Assembly: GCA_029961685.1 (NCBI GenBank)
Contig: JARWKL010000006.1
Span: 8,810,748 to 8,874,747 of the forward strand
DNA: 64,000 bases
Reading direction: 5' to 3'
Origin: Aristolochia californica
Taxonomy: Eukaryota; Streptophyta; Magnoliopsida; Piperales; Aristolochiaceae
In this document: positions 12,170-23,699 of the stretch, piece by piece
How positions within the stretch are numbered: the stretch's first letter is position 1
How the letters are laid out: each line of letters begins with the position of its first letter
Made by a program: the position numbers and the translations under genes
The notes under the pieces: model-generated
The model's input: only the letters and a program-made list of their open reading frames with translations
Told to the model about the DNA's origin: nothing
Databases searched by the model: none

Positions 12170-13500
12170 GTGAAATTTTTTAAAAACAACAACAAATGTA
12201 AATGAAGAAAATTTATTCACACATTACAAATGAATGCAAGAGTTTTTGTATCCAAGTTTGGGAAATTTCACTAGTTTAACCCTAATAGCTTGGAATTTTA
12301 CAAGAAAGAAATTTCTAATTGATCTTACACTTGCTTTAAATATGGATATGCATGCTTGAAACATATTAAAGATGCAAATGGCCTATGGGATCCAAACCTC
12401 ATTAAATTCTGAAGTGAACGTGCGGTGGGATATGTACCCGAGTCAAACAAGCCATTATTTTGCCCATTTAAAAAATAGCTGACCTAACAATCACAGATGA
12501 CTGTGAAATGATTTATCAGTCAATCATGTGTAACGGGCTATATTTTTGTAAGAAATGACTTATGCTCCCTCTTTTTCCCGACAATTATGAAAACTAATAT
12601 ATAAAAACTAGAAAGAGTTTGCAATCACTAAAAATTTCTGGCACTTTTTGGAATTATCACTCTCTACATTTGTGCATTTCCATTTTAGTCGTATAATTTT
12701 TTCTTAAATCAATACCTGGGATTTCACTTTTGCTTTTATCTCATAAAAAATTACATAAAAAGGTAAATTGATTACAACAAAATGAAAATTTTAGTGTTCA
12801 TATGTGCAAAATATTTAAAACAACCAGAAATGTAAGTAAAGAAAATTTATTCACACAATACAAATGAAGACAAAAGTTTTGAAATGCAAGTTTGGGAAAT
12901 TCCACTAGTTCAACCCTAATAGCATGGAATTTTATTAGAAAGTGATATCTAATTGATCCAACACATGTTTTGAATATGGATATGTATACTTGAAGCATGT
13001 TAAAGATGAAAATGACCTATGGGAACTAAACCTCATTAAATTCTCAAGTGAACGTGTGGTGGGATATTTACCCGAGTCAAACAAGCCATTATTTTGCCCA
13101 TTTAAAAAAAAGCTCACCAAATAGTCATAGATGATTTTAAAGTGATTTATCGGTCAATCATGCGTAACGGGCAATATTTTTGTTAGAAATCACTTATGGA
13201 TTGGGAGTCAACACTTAGTTAAAAAGCCCCACCTCCCCCTTTTCCTGACTATTGCGAAGCCTAATATATGAAAAACTAGAAAGAGTTTGCAATCCCTAGA
13301 AATTACGGGAACTTTTTGGAATTTTCTCTCTCTACTTTTGTGCATTTCCATTTTAGATGAATATTTTTTTCTTAAATTAAAACCTGAGTTTTCACTTTTC
13401 CTTTTATCTCGTAAACAAAGACATAAAAAGGTAAATATATCATAAAAAAATGAAAATTTTAGAGTTTATCTATGTAAAATATTTAAAACAACAAGAAATG
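12170..13500 (+). repeat. Segmental duplication, copy 2 (partner 9,540-10,900)
   Basis: The partner of the block four monomers upstream, with the same private variants, including the loss of the ATTGGGAGTCAACACTCAG stretch after ACTTATG near 12,560. The two copies differ at scattered single bases, so the duplication is not extremely recent. Confidence 0.85.
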
Positions 13501-15375
13501 TAAGTAAAGAAAAATTTATTCACACAATACAAATGAAGACAAAAATTTTGATATGCAAGTTTGGGAAATTCCACTAGTTCAACCCGAAAAGATAGGAATT
13601 TTATAAGAAACCAAATTCAAATTGATCCTACACATGTTTTAAAGAAGCATATGCATGCTTGAAACATGTTAAAGATGCAAATGACCGATGGGATCCAAAC
13701 CTCATTAAATTCTCAAGTGAACGTGCGGTGGAATATTCACCCGAGTCAAACAAGCCATTATTTTGCCCAATTAAAAAAAAGCTGACCAACCAATCATAGA
13801 TGAATTTAAAGTGATTTATCGCTCAATCATGCGTAACGGGCAATATTTTTGTGAGAAATGACTTATGGATTTGGTGTCAACACTAAGTTAAAAATTCCCT
13901 GCCACCTCCTTTTCCCGACGATTGCGAAACCTAATATATAAAAACAAGAATGAGATTGCAATCCCTAAAAATTACGGACACTTTTTGGAATTATATATTT
14001 CTACATTTTTGAATTTCTATTTTAGATGTATACTTCTTTGATAAATCAAAACTTGAATTTTCACTTTTCCCTTTATCTTGTAAACAAAGATATAAATAGG
14101 CGAATAGATCACAACAAAATGAAAATTTTACAGTTTATGTAAGCAAAAAAATTTAAAACCACAACAAAGGTAAGTAAAGAAAATTTATTCACACACCAAA
14201 AATGAACATAAAAGATTTCATATCCAAGTTTTGGAAATTGCACCAGTTCAACCCTAATAAATTGGAATTTTATAAGAAAGAGATTTCTAATTGATCTAAC
14301 ACATGTTTTTAATAGGGATATGCTTGTTTGAAACATGATAAAGCTGCAAATGACCTATAGGATCCAAACCTCATTAAATTCTCAAGTGAAAGTGCGGTTT
14401 GATATCTACCTAAGTCAAACAGGCTATTATTTTGCCCATTTACAAAAAATCTGACCTAACAATCATAGATGATTGTATAGTAATTTATCGGTGAATCATG
14501 CGTAATGGGCTATATTTTTGTTAGAAATGTCTTATGGATTGGGTGTCAACACTCAGTTAAAAATCTCTCGCCTCCCCCTTTTCCTCCCAATTGTGAAACC
14601 TAATAATATATAAAAGTTATAGAGAGTTTGCAATCGCTAAAAATTATGGACCCTTTATGGAATTATCTCTCTCTACCTTTGTGCATACCAATTTTAGATG
14701 TATACTTTTTTCTTAAATATAAAATTGAGTTTTCTCTTTACCCTTCATCTCGTAAACAAAGTTATAAAAAGGATAATAGATCACAACAAAAAGAAAATTT
14801 TAGAGTTTATGTAAGCAAAAAAATATAAAACAACTACAAATGTAAGTAAAGAAAAAATATTCACACTCCAAAAATGAACATAAAAGTTTTGATATCCAAG
14901 TTAGGGAAATTCCACTAGTTCAACCCTAATAGCTTGGAATTTTATAAGAAAGAGAATTCTAATTGAACCTACACATGTTTTAAATATGGATATGTATGCT
15001 TGAAACATATTAAAGATGCATATGAACTATGGGATCCAAACCTCATTAAATTCTCAATGTGAATGTGCGATGATATATTTACATGAGTCAAACAAGCCAT
15101 TATTTTGCCCATTTACAAAATGGCTTACCTAACAATCATAAATGATTGTAAAAGTGATTTATTTGTCAATCATGCGTAATGGGCTATATTTTTGTAAGAA
15201 ATGACTTATGGATTGGGAGTCGACACTCACTTAAAATCCACTGCCTCCCCCTTTTCCCGAAGATTGCGAAACCTAGTATATAAAAAATAGAAAGAGTTTG
15301 AAATTTCTAAAAATTACGGCAACTATTTGGAATTATCTCTCTCTACATTTGTGCATTTCCATTTTAGATGCATAA

Positions 15376-15384
15376 TTTTTCACA
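15376..15384. other. Truncated-monomer junction (about 145 bp missing)
   Basis: GATGCATAATTTTT runs directly into CACACACAACAAATG, skipping the CTTTATCTC hairpin, AAATGAAAATTTTAGAG and ACAACAACAAATGTAAG blocks. Core spacing across it is 519 bp (15032 to 15551). Confidence 0.8.
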
Positions 15385-15709
15385 CACAACAAATGAACAC
15401 AAAATTTTTGATATACAAGTTTTGGAAATTCCACTAGTTCAACCCTTATAGCTTGGAATTTTATAAGAAATTGATTTCTAATTGATCCTACACATCTTTT
15501 AAATATGGATATGCATGCTTGAAACATGTTAATGATGATAATGACCTATGGGATCCAAACCCCATTAAATTCTCAAGTGAACGTGCGGAGGGATGTTTAC
15601 CCGAGTCAAACAACCCATTATTTTGGCCTTTTAAAAAAAAATGTACCTAACAATCATTGATGATTGTAAAGTGATTTAATGGTCAATCATACGTAATGGG
15701 CTATATTTT

Positions 15710-15722
15710 TGTAAGAAAATTT
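15710..15722. other. Truncated-monomer junction (about 315 bp missing) at GTAAGAAA microhomology
   Basis: The element TTTTTGTAAGAAATGAC is fused to GTAAGTAAAGAAAATTTATTC. Both parents carry GTAAG and AGAAA, so the breakpoint lies in shared sequence. Cores at 15551 and ~15898 are only 347 bp apart. Confidence 0.8.
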
Positions 15723-18700
15723 ATTCACAAACCAAAAATGAACTCAAAAGTTTTGATATCCAAGTTTGGGAAATTCTACTAGTTCTACACTAATAGCTTG
15801 GAATTTCTTATAAGAAATACATTTCTAATTGATCCTACACATGTTTTAAATGTAGATATGCATGCTTGAAACATGTTAAATACAAAAATGACCAATGGGC
15901 ACCAAACCTCATTAAATTCTCAAGTGAACGTGCCGTGAGATATTTACTTGAGTCAAACATGCTATTATTTTGTCCATTAACAAAAAAAGCTGACCTAACA
16001 ACCATAGATGATTGAAAATTAATTTATCGGTCAATAATGATAACGGGCTATATTTTTGTAAGAAATGACTTATGGAATTGGAGTCAACACTCAGTTAAAA
16101 TTCCCCCGCCTCCCCCTTTTCCCAACGATTATGAAAAATAATATATAAAAACAAGAAAGAGTTTGCAATCCGTAAAAATTATGGACAGTTTTTGGAATTA
16201 TCTCTCTCTACATTTGTGTATTTCCATTTTTTATGCATACTTTTTTCTTAAATCAAAACTTGAGTTTTCACTTTTCCCTTTATCTCATAAAAAAAAGAGA
16301 TAAAAAGGCAAATTGATCACAACAAAATGAAATTTTTAGAGTTTATGTATGCAAAAAAATTTAAAACAACAACAAATGTTAGTATAGAAAATTTATTCAC
16401 ACACCAAAATGAACACAAATGTTTTGATATACAAGTTTCGGAAATTCCACTAGTTCAACTCTAATAGCTTCGAATTTTAAAAGAAAGAGATTTCTTATTG
16501 ATCCTACACATGTTTTAAATATGGATATGCATGCTTGAAACATGTTAAAGATTCGAATGACCTATGGGATCCAAACCTCAAAAAATTATCAAGTGAACGT
16601 ACGGTGGGATATTTACGCGAGTCAAACAACCCATTATTTTGCCCATTTACAAAAAAATTTACCTAGATGATTGTAAAGTGATTTATCGGTCAATCATACG
16701 TAACGGGCTATATTTTTGTAAGAAATGACTTTGAATTGGGAGTCAACACTCAGTTAAAAATCCCCCACATCCCGCTTTCCCTGACGATTGTGAAACCTAA
16801 TATATAAAAACTAAAAAGAGTTTGTAATCCCTAAAAATTATGAACTTTTATGGAATTATCTCTCTCTAAATTTGTGCATTTTGATTTTAGATGCCTACTT
16901 TTTTCTTAAATCAAAACTTGAGTTTCCAATTTTCCCTTTATCTCATAAACAAAGTGATAAAAAGGAAAATAGATCACAACAAAATAAAAATTTTAGAGTT
17001 TAAGTATGCAAAAAATTTAAAACAACAACAAATGTAAGTAAAGAAAATTTATTCACACCACAAATGAACACAAAATTTTTGATATACAAGTTTGGGAAAT
17101 TCCACTAGTTCAACCCTAATAGCTTCGAATTTTATAAGAAAGAGATTTCTAATTGATCCTACACATGTTTTAAAGATGGATATGCATGGTTAAAACATTT
17201 TAAAGATGCAAATGACCTATGGGATCCAAACCTCATAAAATTCTCAAGTGAACGTACGGTGGGATATTTACATGAGTCAAACAACCCATTATTTTGCCCA
17301 TTTACAAAAAAAAGCTTACCTAACAATCATAGATGAATTTAAAGTGATTTATCGGTCAATCTTACGTAATGGGCTATATTTTTGTAAGAAATGACTTTGA
17401 ATTGGGAGTCAACACTCAGTTAAAATCCCCAGCCTCTCCCTTTTCCCGACGATTGCGAAACCTAATATATAAAAACTAGAAAGACTTTGTTTTCCCTAAA
17501 CATTACAAACATTTTTTAGAATTATCGCTCTACAATTGTGCCTACCCATTTTAGATGTATACGCTTTTCTTAAATCAAAACTTGACTTTTCACTTTTACC
17601 TTTATCTCGTAAACAAAGATATAAAATAGATCGACAAAATGAAAATTCTAGAGTTTACGTATGCAAAAAAATTTAAAACAACAACAAATGTAAGTAAAGA
17701 AAATTTATTCACAAACCAAAAAAAAATTTCTACCCTAATAGCTTGGAATTTTATAAGAAAGAGATTTCTAATTGATCCTACACATGCTTTAAATATGGAT
17801 ATGCATGCTTGAAACATGTTAAAGATGCAAATGGCCTGTGGTATCCAAACCTCATTAAACTCTAAAGTGAACGTGGGGTGGGATATTTACCTGAGTCAAA
17901 CATGCCATTATTTTCCCCATCTAAAAAAAAATTTAACCTAACAATCATAGATGATTTTAAAGTGATTTATCGGTCAATCATGCATAATGGGCTATAGTTT
18001 TGGGAGAAATTACTTATGGATTTTGAGTAAACACTCAGTTAAAAATCCCCTACCTCCCCCTTTTCGTGACGATTGTGAAACCTAATATATAAAAACTAGA
18101 AAAATTTTACAATTCTTAACAGTTTCGAACACTTTTTGGAATTTTCTATCTCTACATTTCTCTATTTCCATTTTAGATATATACTTTTTTCCTAAATCAA
18201 AACTTGAGTTTTCACTTTTCCCTTTATCTCGTCATCAAAGAGATAAAAAGGCAAGTAGATCAGAACCAAATAAAAATTTTAGATCTTTCGCATGCTAAAA
18301 ATTAAACACAACAACAAATGTAAGTAAGGAAAATTTATTCACATACCCAAAATGAACACAAAATTTTTGATATACAAGTTTGTGAATTCCACTTGTTCAA
18401 CCCTAATCGCTTGAAATTTTATATGAAAGAGATTTCTAATTGATCCTACACATGTTTTAAATATGGATATGCAAGCTTGAAACATGTCAAAGATGCAAAT
18501 GACCAGTGGGATCTAAACCTCATTAAATTTTCAAGTGAACGTGAGGTTTGATAATTACCCGAGTCAAACAAGACACTATTTTTCCCATTCACAAAAAAGC
18601 TTTCCTAAAATTCATAGATGATTATAATGTGATTTATCGGTCAATTATGTGTCACGGCCTATAGTTTTGGAAAAAATTTCTAATGGATTTTGAGTGAAAA

Positions 18701-18889
18701 CTCAGTTAAAAATCCCCTGCCTCCCACTTTCTCTGACAATTTTGAAACCTAATATATAAAAACTAGAAAGAGTTTGCTATCTCTAAAAATTACAAACACT
18801 TTTATGAATTATCTCTCTCTACATTTGTGCATTTCCTTTTTAGATGTGTACTTTTTTCTTAAATCAAAACTTAAGTTTTCACTTTTCCC

Positions 18890-18914
18890 TTTATCTCGTA
18901 AACAAAGAGATAAA
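18890..18914. repeat. Conserved inverted repeat TTTATCTC/GAGATAAA (representative copy)
   Basis: TTTATCTC (18890-18897) and GAGATAAA (18907-18914) are perfect 8-bp inverted arms around a 9-nt loop. The same hairpin sits at the same place in most long monomers of the window. In subfamily C it becomes TTCATCTC/GAGATGAA (e.g. 61684-61691 with 61706-61713, and 63033-63040 with 63054-63061), so pairing is kept. Confidence 0.8.
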
Positions 18915-19394
18915 AAGGCAAATAGATCACAACAAAATAATTTTTTTTTAATTTATGAATAAAAAAAATTTTAAACAACAACAAATGTAAGAAAAGAAAA
19001 TTGATTCTCACACGACAAATGAACACAAAAGTTTTGATATCCAAGTTTGGGAAATTCCACTAGTACAACCCTAATAGCTTGGAATTTTGTAAAAAAACAG
19101 ATTTCTAATCGATCTTACACATGTTTTAATTATGGAAATGGATGCTTGAAACATGTTAAAGATGTAAAATGACCTATGGGACCCAAACCACAATAAATTC
19201 TCAAGTGAATGTGCGGCGGGAGATTTACCCGAGTCAAATAAGCCATTATTTTGCCCATTTACAAAGAAGTTGACCTAACAATCATATATGATTGTAATGT
19301 AATTTATCGGTCAATCATGCGTAACAGGATATATTTTTTTAAGAAATAACCTTATGGATTGGGAGTCAACACTCAATTCAACTCCTCCCCCCCT

Positions 19395-19395
<1 letters not shown>

Positions 19396-19426
<31 letters not shown>
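19396..19426. repeat. Poly-C tract (31 C) within the C-rich element of a monomer
   Basis: An uninterrupted run of 31 C follows further C-rich sequence from about 19,385. It sits exactly in the C-rich tract that ordinary monomers carry as CCCCCGCCTCCCCC. It is either an expansion of that tract or a sequencing/assembly error in a homopolymer. The opposite strand is poly-G. Confidence 0.9.
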
Positions 19427-19429
<3 letters not shown>

Positions 19430-20857
19430 CCCTCTTTCTAGGTGATTGCGAAACCTAATATATAAAAACTAGAAATAGTTTGCAATCCGTAAAAATTACA
19501 GACATTTTTTGGAATTATCTCTCTCTACATTTGTGCATTTCCATTTGAGATGTATACTTTTTTCTTAAATCAAAACTAGAGTTTTCACTTTTCCCTTTAT
19601 CTTGTAAACAAAAAAATAAAAAGGCAAATCAATCATAACAAAATGAAAATTTTACAGTTTATGTATGCAAAAAAAATTAAAATAACAACAAATGTAAGTA
19701 AAGAAAATTTATTCACACACCACAATTGAACACAAAAGTTTGGATATCCAAGTTTGGGAAATTCCACTAGTTCAAACCTAATAGCTTGGAATTTTATAAG
19801 AAAGAGATTTCTAATTGATCTTACACACGTTTTAAATATGGATATGCATCGTTGAAATATGTTAAAGATACAAAAGACCAATGGGATCCAAACCGCATTA
19901 AATTCTCAAGTGACCGTGTGGTGGGATATTTACCCGAGTCAAACAAGCCATTATTTTGCCCATTTACAAAAAAACTTACCTAATAATCATAGATGATTGT
20001 AAAGTGATTTATCGATCAATCATGCGTAGCAGGCTATATTGTTTTCTAAGAAATGACTTATGGATTGGGAATCAACACTCACTTAAAAATCCCGGCATCC
20101 CCCTTTTCCCGACGATTGCAAAACCTAATATATAAAAACTAGAAAGAGATTGCAATCGCTAAAAATTATGGACACTTTTTGGAATTATATCTCTCTAAAT
20201 TTGTGCATTTCCATTTTAGATGTGTACTTTTTTCTTAAACCAAAACTTGAGTTTTTACTTTTCCCTTTATCTCATTAATAACGAGATAAAAACTCAAATA
20301 GATCACAACAAAAGGAAAACTGTGGAGGTTATGTATGCAAAAAATTTAAAACAACAACAAAATTACGTAAATAAAATTTATTCATACAGCACAAATGAAC
20401 ACAAAAGTTTTGATATCCAAGTTTGGGAAATTCCACTAGTTCAATCCTAATAGCTTGGAATTTTATAAGAAAAAGATTTCTAATTGATCCTACCCGTGTT
20501 TAGAATATGGATATGGATGCTTGAAACATGTTTAAGATGCAAATGACCTATGGGATCCAAACCACATTAAATTCTCAAGTGAACGTGCGGTGGGATATTT
20601 ACCCAGGTCAAACAAGAAGTTATTTTTCCTATTTAAAAAAATGTTGATTATAAAATGATTTATTGGTCAATCATGTGTAAAGTGCTATATTTTTGTATGA
20701 AATGACTTATGGAGTGAGACACAACCCTCAGTAAAAATTCCCTTGCCTACCCCTTTTCCCGACGATTGCAAAACCTAATATTTAAAAACAAGAAAAAGTT
20801 TGCAATCCCTAAAAATTATGGATACTTTTTGGAATTATCTCTCACTACATTTGTGCA

Positions 20858-20874
20858 GTTCCATTTATTCACAC
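20858..20874. other. Truncated-monomer junction (about 175 bp missing)
   Basis: GCAGTTCCATTT continues directly into ATTCACACACCACA, so the block from AGATGTATAC to GTAAAGAAAATTT is missing. Core spacing is 486 bp (20553 to 21039). Confidence 0.8.
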
Positions 20875-22475
20875 ACCACAATTGAACACAAAAGTTTTAA
20901 TAAACAAGATTGGGAAATTCCACTAGTTTAACCCTAATAGCTTAGATTTTATAAGAAAGAGATTTCTAATAGATCCTACACATGTTTTAAATATGGATAT
21001 GTGTGCTTGAAACATTTTAAAGATGCAAACGACCTATGGGATCGAAACCTCATTAAATTCTCAAGTGAACCTGGGGTAGGATATTTACCCAAGTCAAACA
21101 AGCCATTATTTTTCCCATTTACAAAAAAACTGACCTAACAATCATATATGATTGTAAAGGGATTTATCGGTCAAGCATGCGTAACTCGATATATTTTTGT
21201 AAGAAGTGACTTACGGATTGGGAGTCAATGCTCAGTTAAAAACCCCCCACCTCCCCCTTTTCCCAACGATTGCGTAACCTATTATATAAAAACTAGAAAG
21301 AGTTTGGAATCCCCAAAAATTTCGAACACTTTTTGGAATTATCCCTCTCTACATTTGTGCAGTTCCATTTAAGATGTATACATTTTTCTTAAATCAAAAC
21401 TAGAGTTTTCACTTTGATCTTTTCTGATAAACAAAAGAAAAAAAAGGCAAATAGATCACAAAAAAATGAAAAAAATTCAGTTTATGTATGCAAAAAAATT
21501 TAAAACAACAAAAAATGTAAGTAAAGAAAATTTATTCACTCTCCACAATTGAACACAAAAGTTTGGATATCCATGTTTTGAAAATTCCACTGGTTCAACC
21601 CTAATAACTTGGAATTTTATAAGAAAGAGATTTCAAATTGGTCCTACACATGTTTTAAATAAGGATATGCATGCTTGAAACATGTTAAAGATACAAATGA
21701 CCTATGTGATCCAAACCCCATTAAATTCTCAAGTGAACGTGTGGGGGGATATTTACCCGAGTCAAACGAGCCATTATTTTTCCCATTTACAAAAAGGCTT
21801 ACGTAACAATCATAGTTGAATGTAAAGAGATTTATCAGTCAATCATGCATAACGGGCTATATTTTTTGTAAAAAAATGATTTATGGATTGGGAATCAAAG
21901 CTCAGTTAAAAATCCCCCGCCTTGCCCTTTTCCTAATGATTGTGAAACCTAATTTATAAAAACTAGAAAGAGTTTGCAATCCCTAAAAGTTATGGACACT
22001 TTTTGGATTTATCTCTCTCTACATTTGTTCATTTCCCATTTAGATGGATACTTTTTTCTTAATCAAAACTTGTATTTTCACTTTTCCCTTTATCACATAA
22101 ACAACGGGATAAAAAGGCAAATAGATCACAACAATATGAAAATTTTACAGTTTATGTATTTAAAAAATTTAAAACAACAAGAAAAGTATGTAAAGAAAAT
22201 TTATTCACACACCACAAATGAAAACAAAAGTTTTGATATCCAAGTTTGAGATATTCCACTAGTTCAATCCTATTAGTTTGAAATTTTTTTAAGAAAGAGA
22301 TTTCTAATTGATTCTACACATGTTTTAAATTTGGATATGCATGTTTGAAACATATTAAAGATGCAAATAACCTATGGGATCCAAACCTCATTAAATTCTA
22401 GAGTGAACGTCGGGTGGGACATTTATCCGAGTCTAACCAGTTATTATTTTAGCCATTTAATAAAAAACTTACCTA

Positions 22476-22493
22476 ACAATCATATATGATTGT
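22476..22493. repeat. Perfect 18-bp palindrome in the monomer
   Basis: ACAATCATATATGATTGT is its own reverse complement. The same element in most other monomers is CAATCATAGATGATTG (7-bp arms, 2-bp centre). Several domain-3 copies (also near 28.99, 30.35, 36.62 and 37.28 kb) carry the fully symmetric form. Confidence 0.9.
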
Positions 22494-23699
22494 AAAGTGA
22501 TTTATCGGTCAATCATGCGTAATAGGATATATTTTTGTAAGAAATGACTTAAGGATTGGGAGTCAACACTCAGTTAAAAATCCCCTGCCAGCCCCTTTTT
22601 CCGATGATTGTGAAACCTAATATGTCAAATCTAGAAAGATTTTGCAATCCCTAAAAATTACGGACACATTTTGGAATTATCTTTCTCTACATATATGCAT
22701 TTCCATTTTAGATGTATACTTTTTTTTTAAATCAAAACTGGAGTTTTCACTTTTCCCTTTATCTCGTAAACAAAGAGATAATAAGGCAAATATATCACAA
22801 TAAAATAAAAAAATTTGAATTTGTGCATACAAAAAAGTTAAAACAACAACAAATGTAAGTAAATAAAAATTATTCACACACCACAAATGAACACAAAAGT
22901 TTTGATATCCACGTTTGAGATATTCCACTAGTCAACCCTAAAAGCCTGGAATTTTATATGAAAGTGATTTCTAATTGATCCTACAGATTGTTTAAATATG
23001 GATATGCATGCTTGAAACATGTTAAAGATGCAAATGACCTATGGGATCCAAACCTCATTAAATTTTAGAGTGAACGTGCGGTGGGATATTTACCTGAGTC
23101 AAACAAGCCATTATTTTGCCCATTTACAAAAAATCTTACCTAACAATCATATATGACTGTAAAGTGATTTATCGGTCAATCATTCATAATGGGATAATAT
23201 ATTTTTGTAAGAAACTACTTATGGATTGGGAGTCAACAATCAGTGAAAAAACCCTTGCCTCCCCTTTTCCCGACGATTGCAAAACCTAATATATAAAAAC
23301 TAGAAAGATTTTGCAATCCCTAAAAATTATGAAATTTTTTTGGAATTATCTCTCTCTACATTTGTGCATTTCCATTTGAGATGTATGCTTTTTTCTTAAA
23401 TCAAAACATGAGTTTTCAGTTTTCCCTTTATCTCGTAAAAAGAAGATAAAAAGGCAAATAGATCACAACAAAATGAAAATTTTACAGTTTATATATGCAA
23501 AAAAACTTTAAAAAACAACAAATGTAAGAAAATAAAATTTATTCACAAACCAAAATTGAAAAAAAAAGTTTTGATATCCAAGTTTGGGAAATTCCACTAG
23601 TTTAACACTAATAGCTTGAAATTTTATAATAAAGATATTTCTAATGAATCCTACACATGTTTTAAATATTGATATGCATGCTTGAAACATTTTAAAGAT

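Larger units (their letters stand above)
7832..19380 (+). repeat. Satellite array, domain 2b: plain long monomers
   Basis: Long monomers with cores at 8386, 9094, ~9760 (CGATCC), 10393, 11063 (GGATCG), 11731, 12388, ~13022 (GGAACT), 13691, 14360, 15032, 15551, ~15898, 16567, 17222, ~17841, 18509 (GGATCT) and 19179 (GGACCC). Spacing is mostly 630-710 bp; the exceptions are the truncations at about 15.38 and 15.71 kb. Between 14.1 and 18.4 kb many copies have ACCAAAAATGAAC in place of ACCACAAATGAAC. The adjacent copies at 16567 and 17222 share ACTTTGAATTGGGAGTC (a 4-bp loss) and GAACGTACGGTGGGA, evidence of very local duplication. No gene or RNA is seen. Confidence 0.95.
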
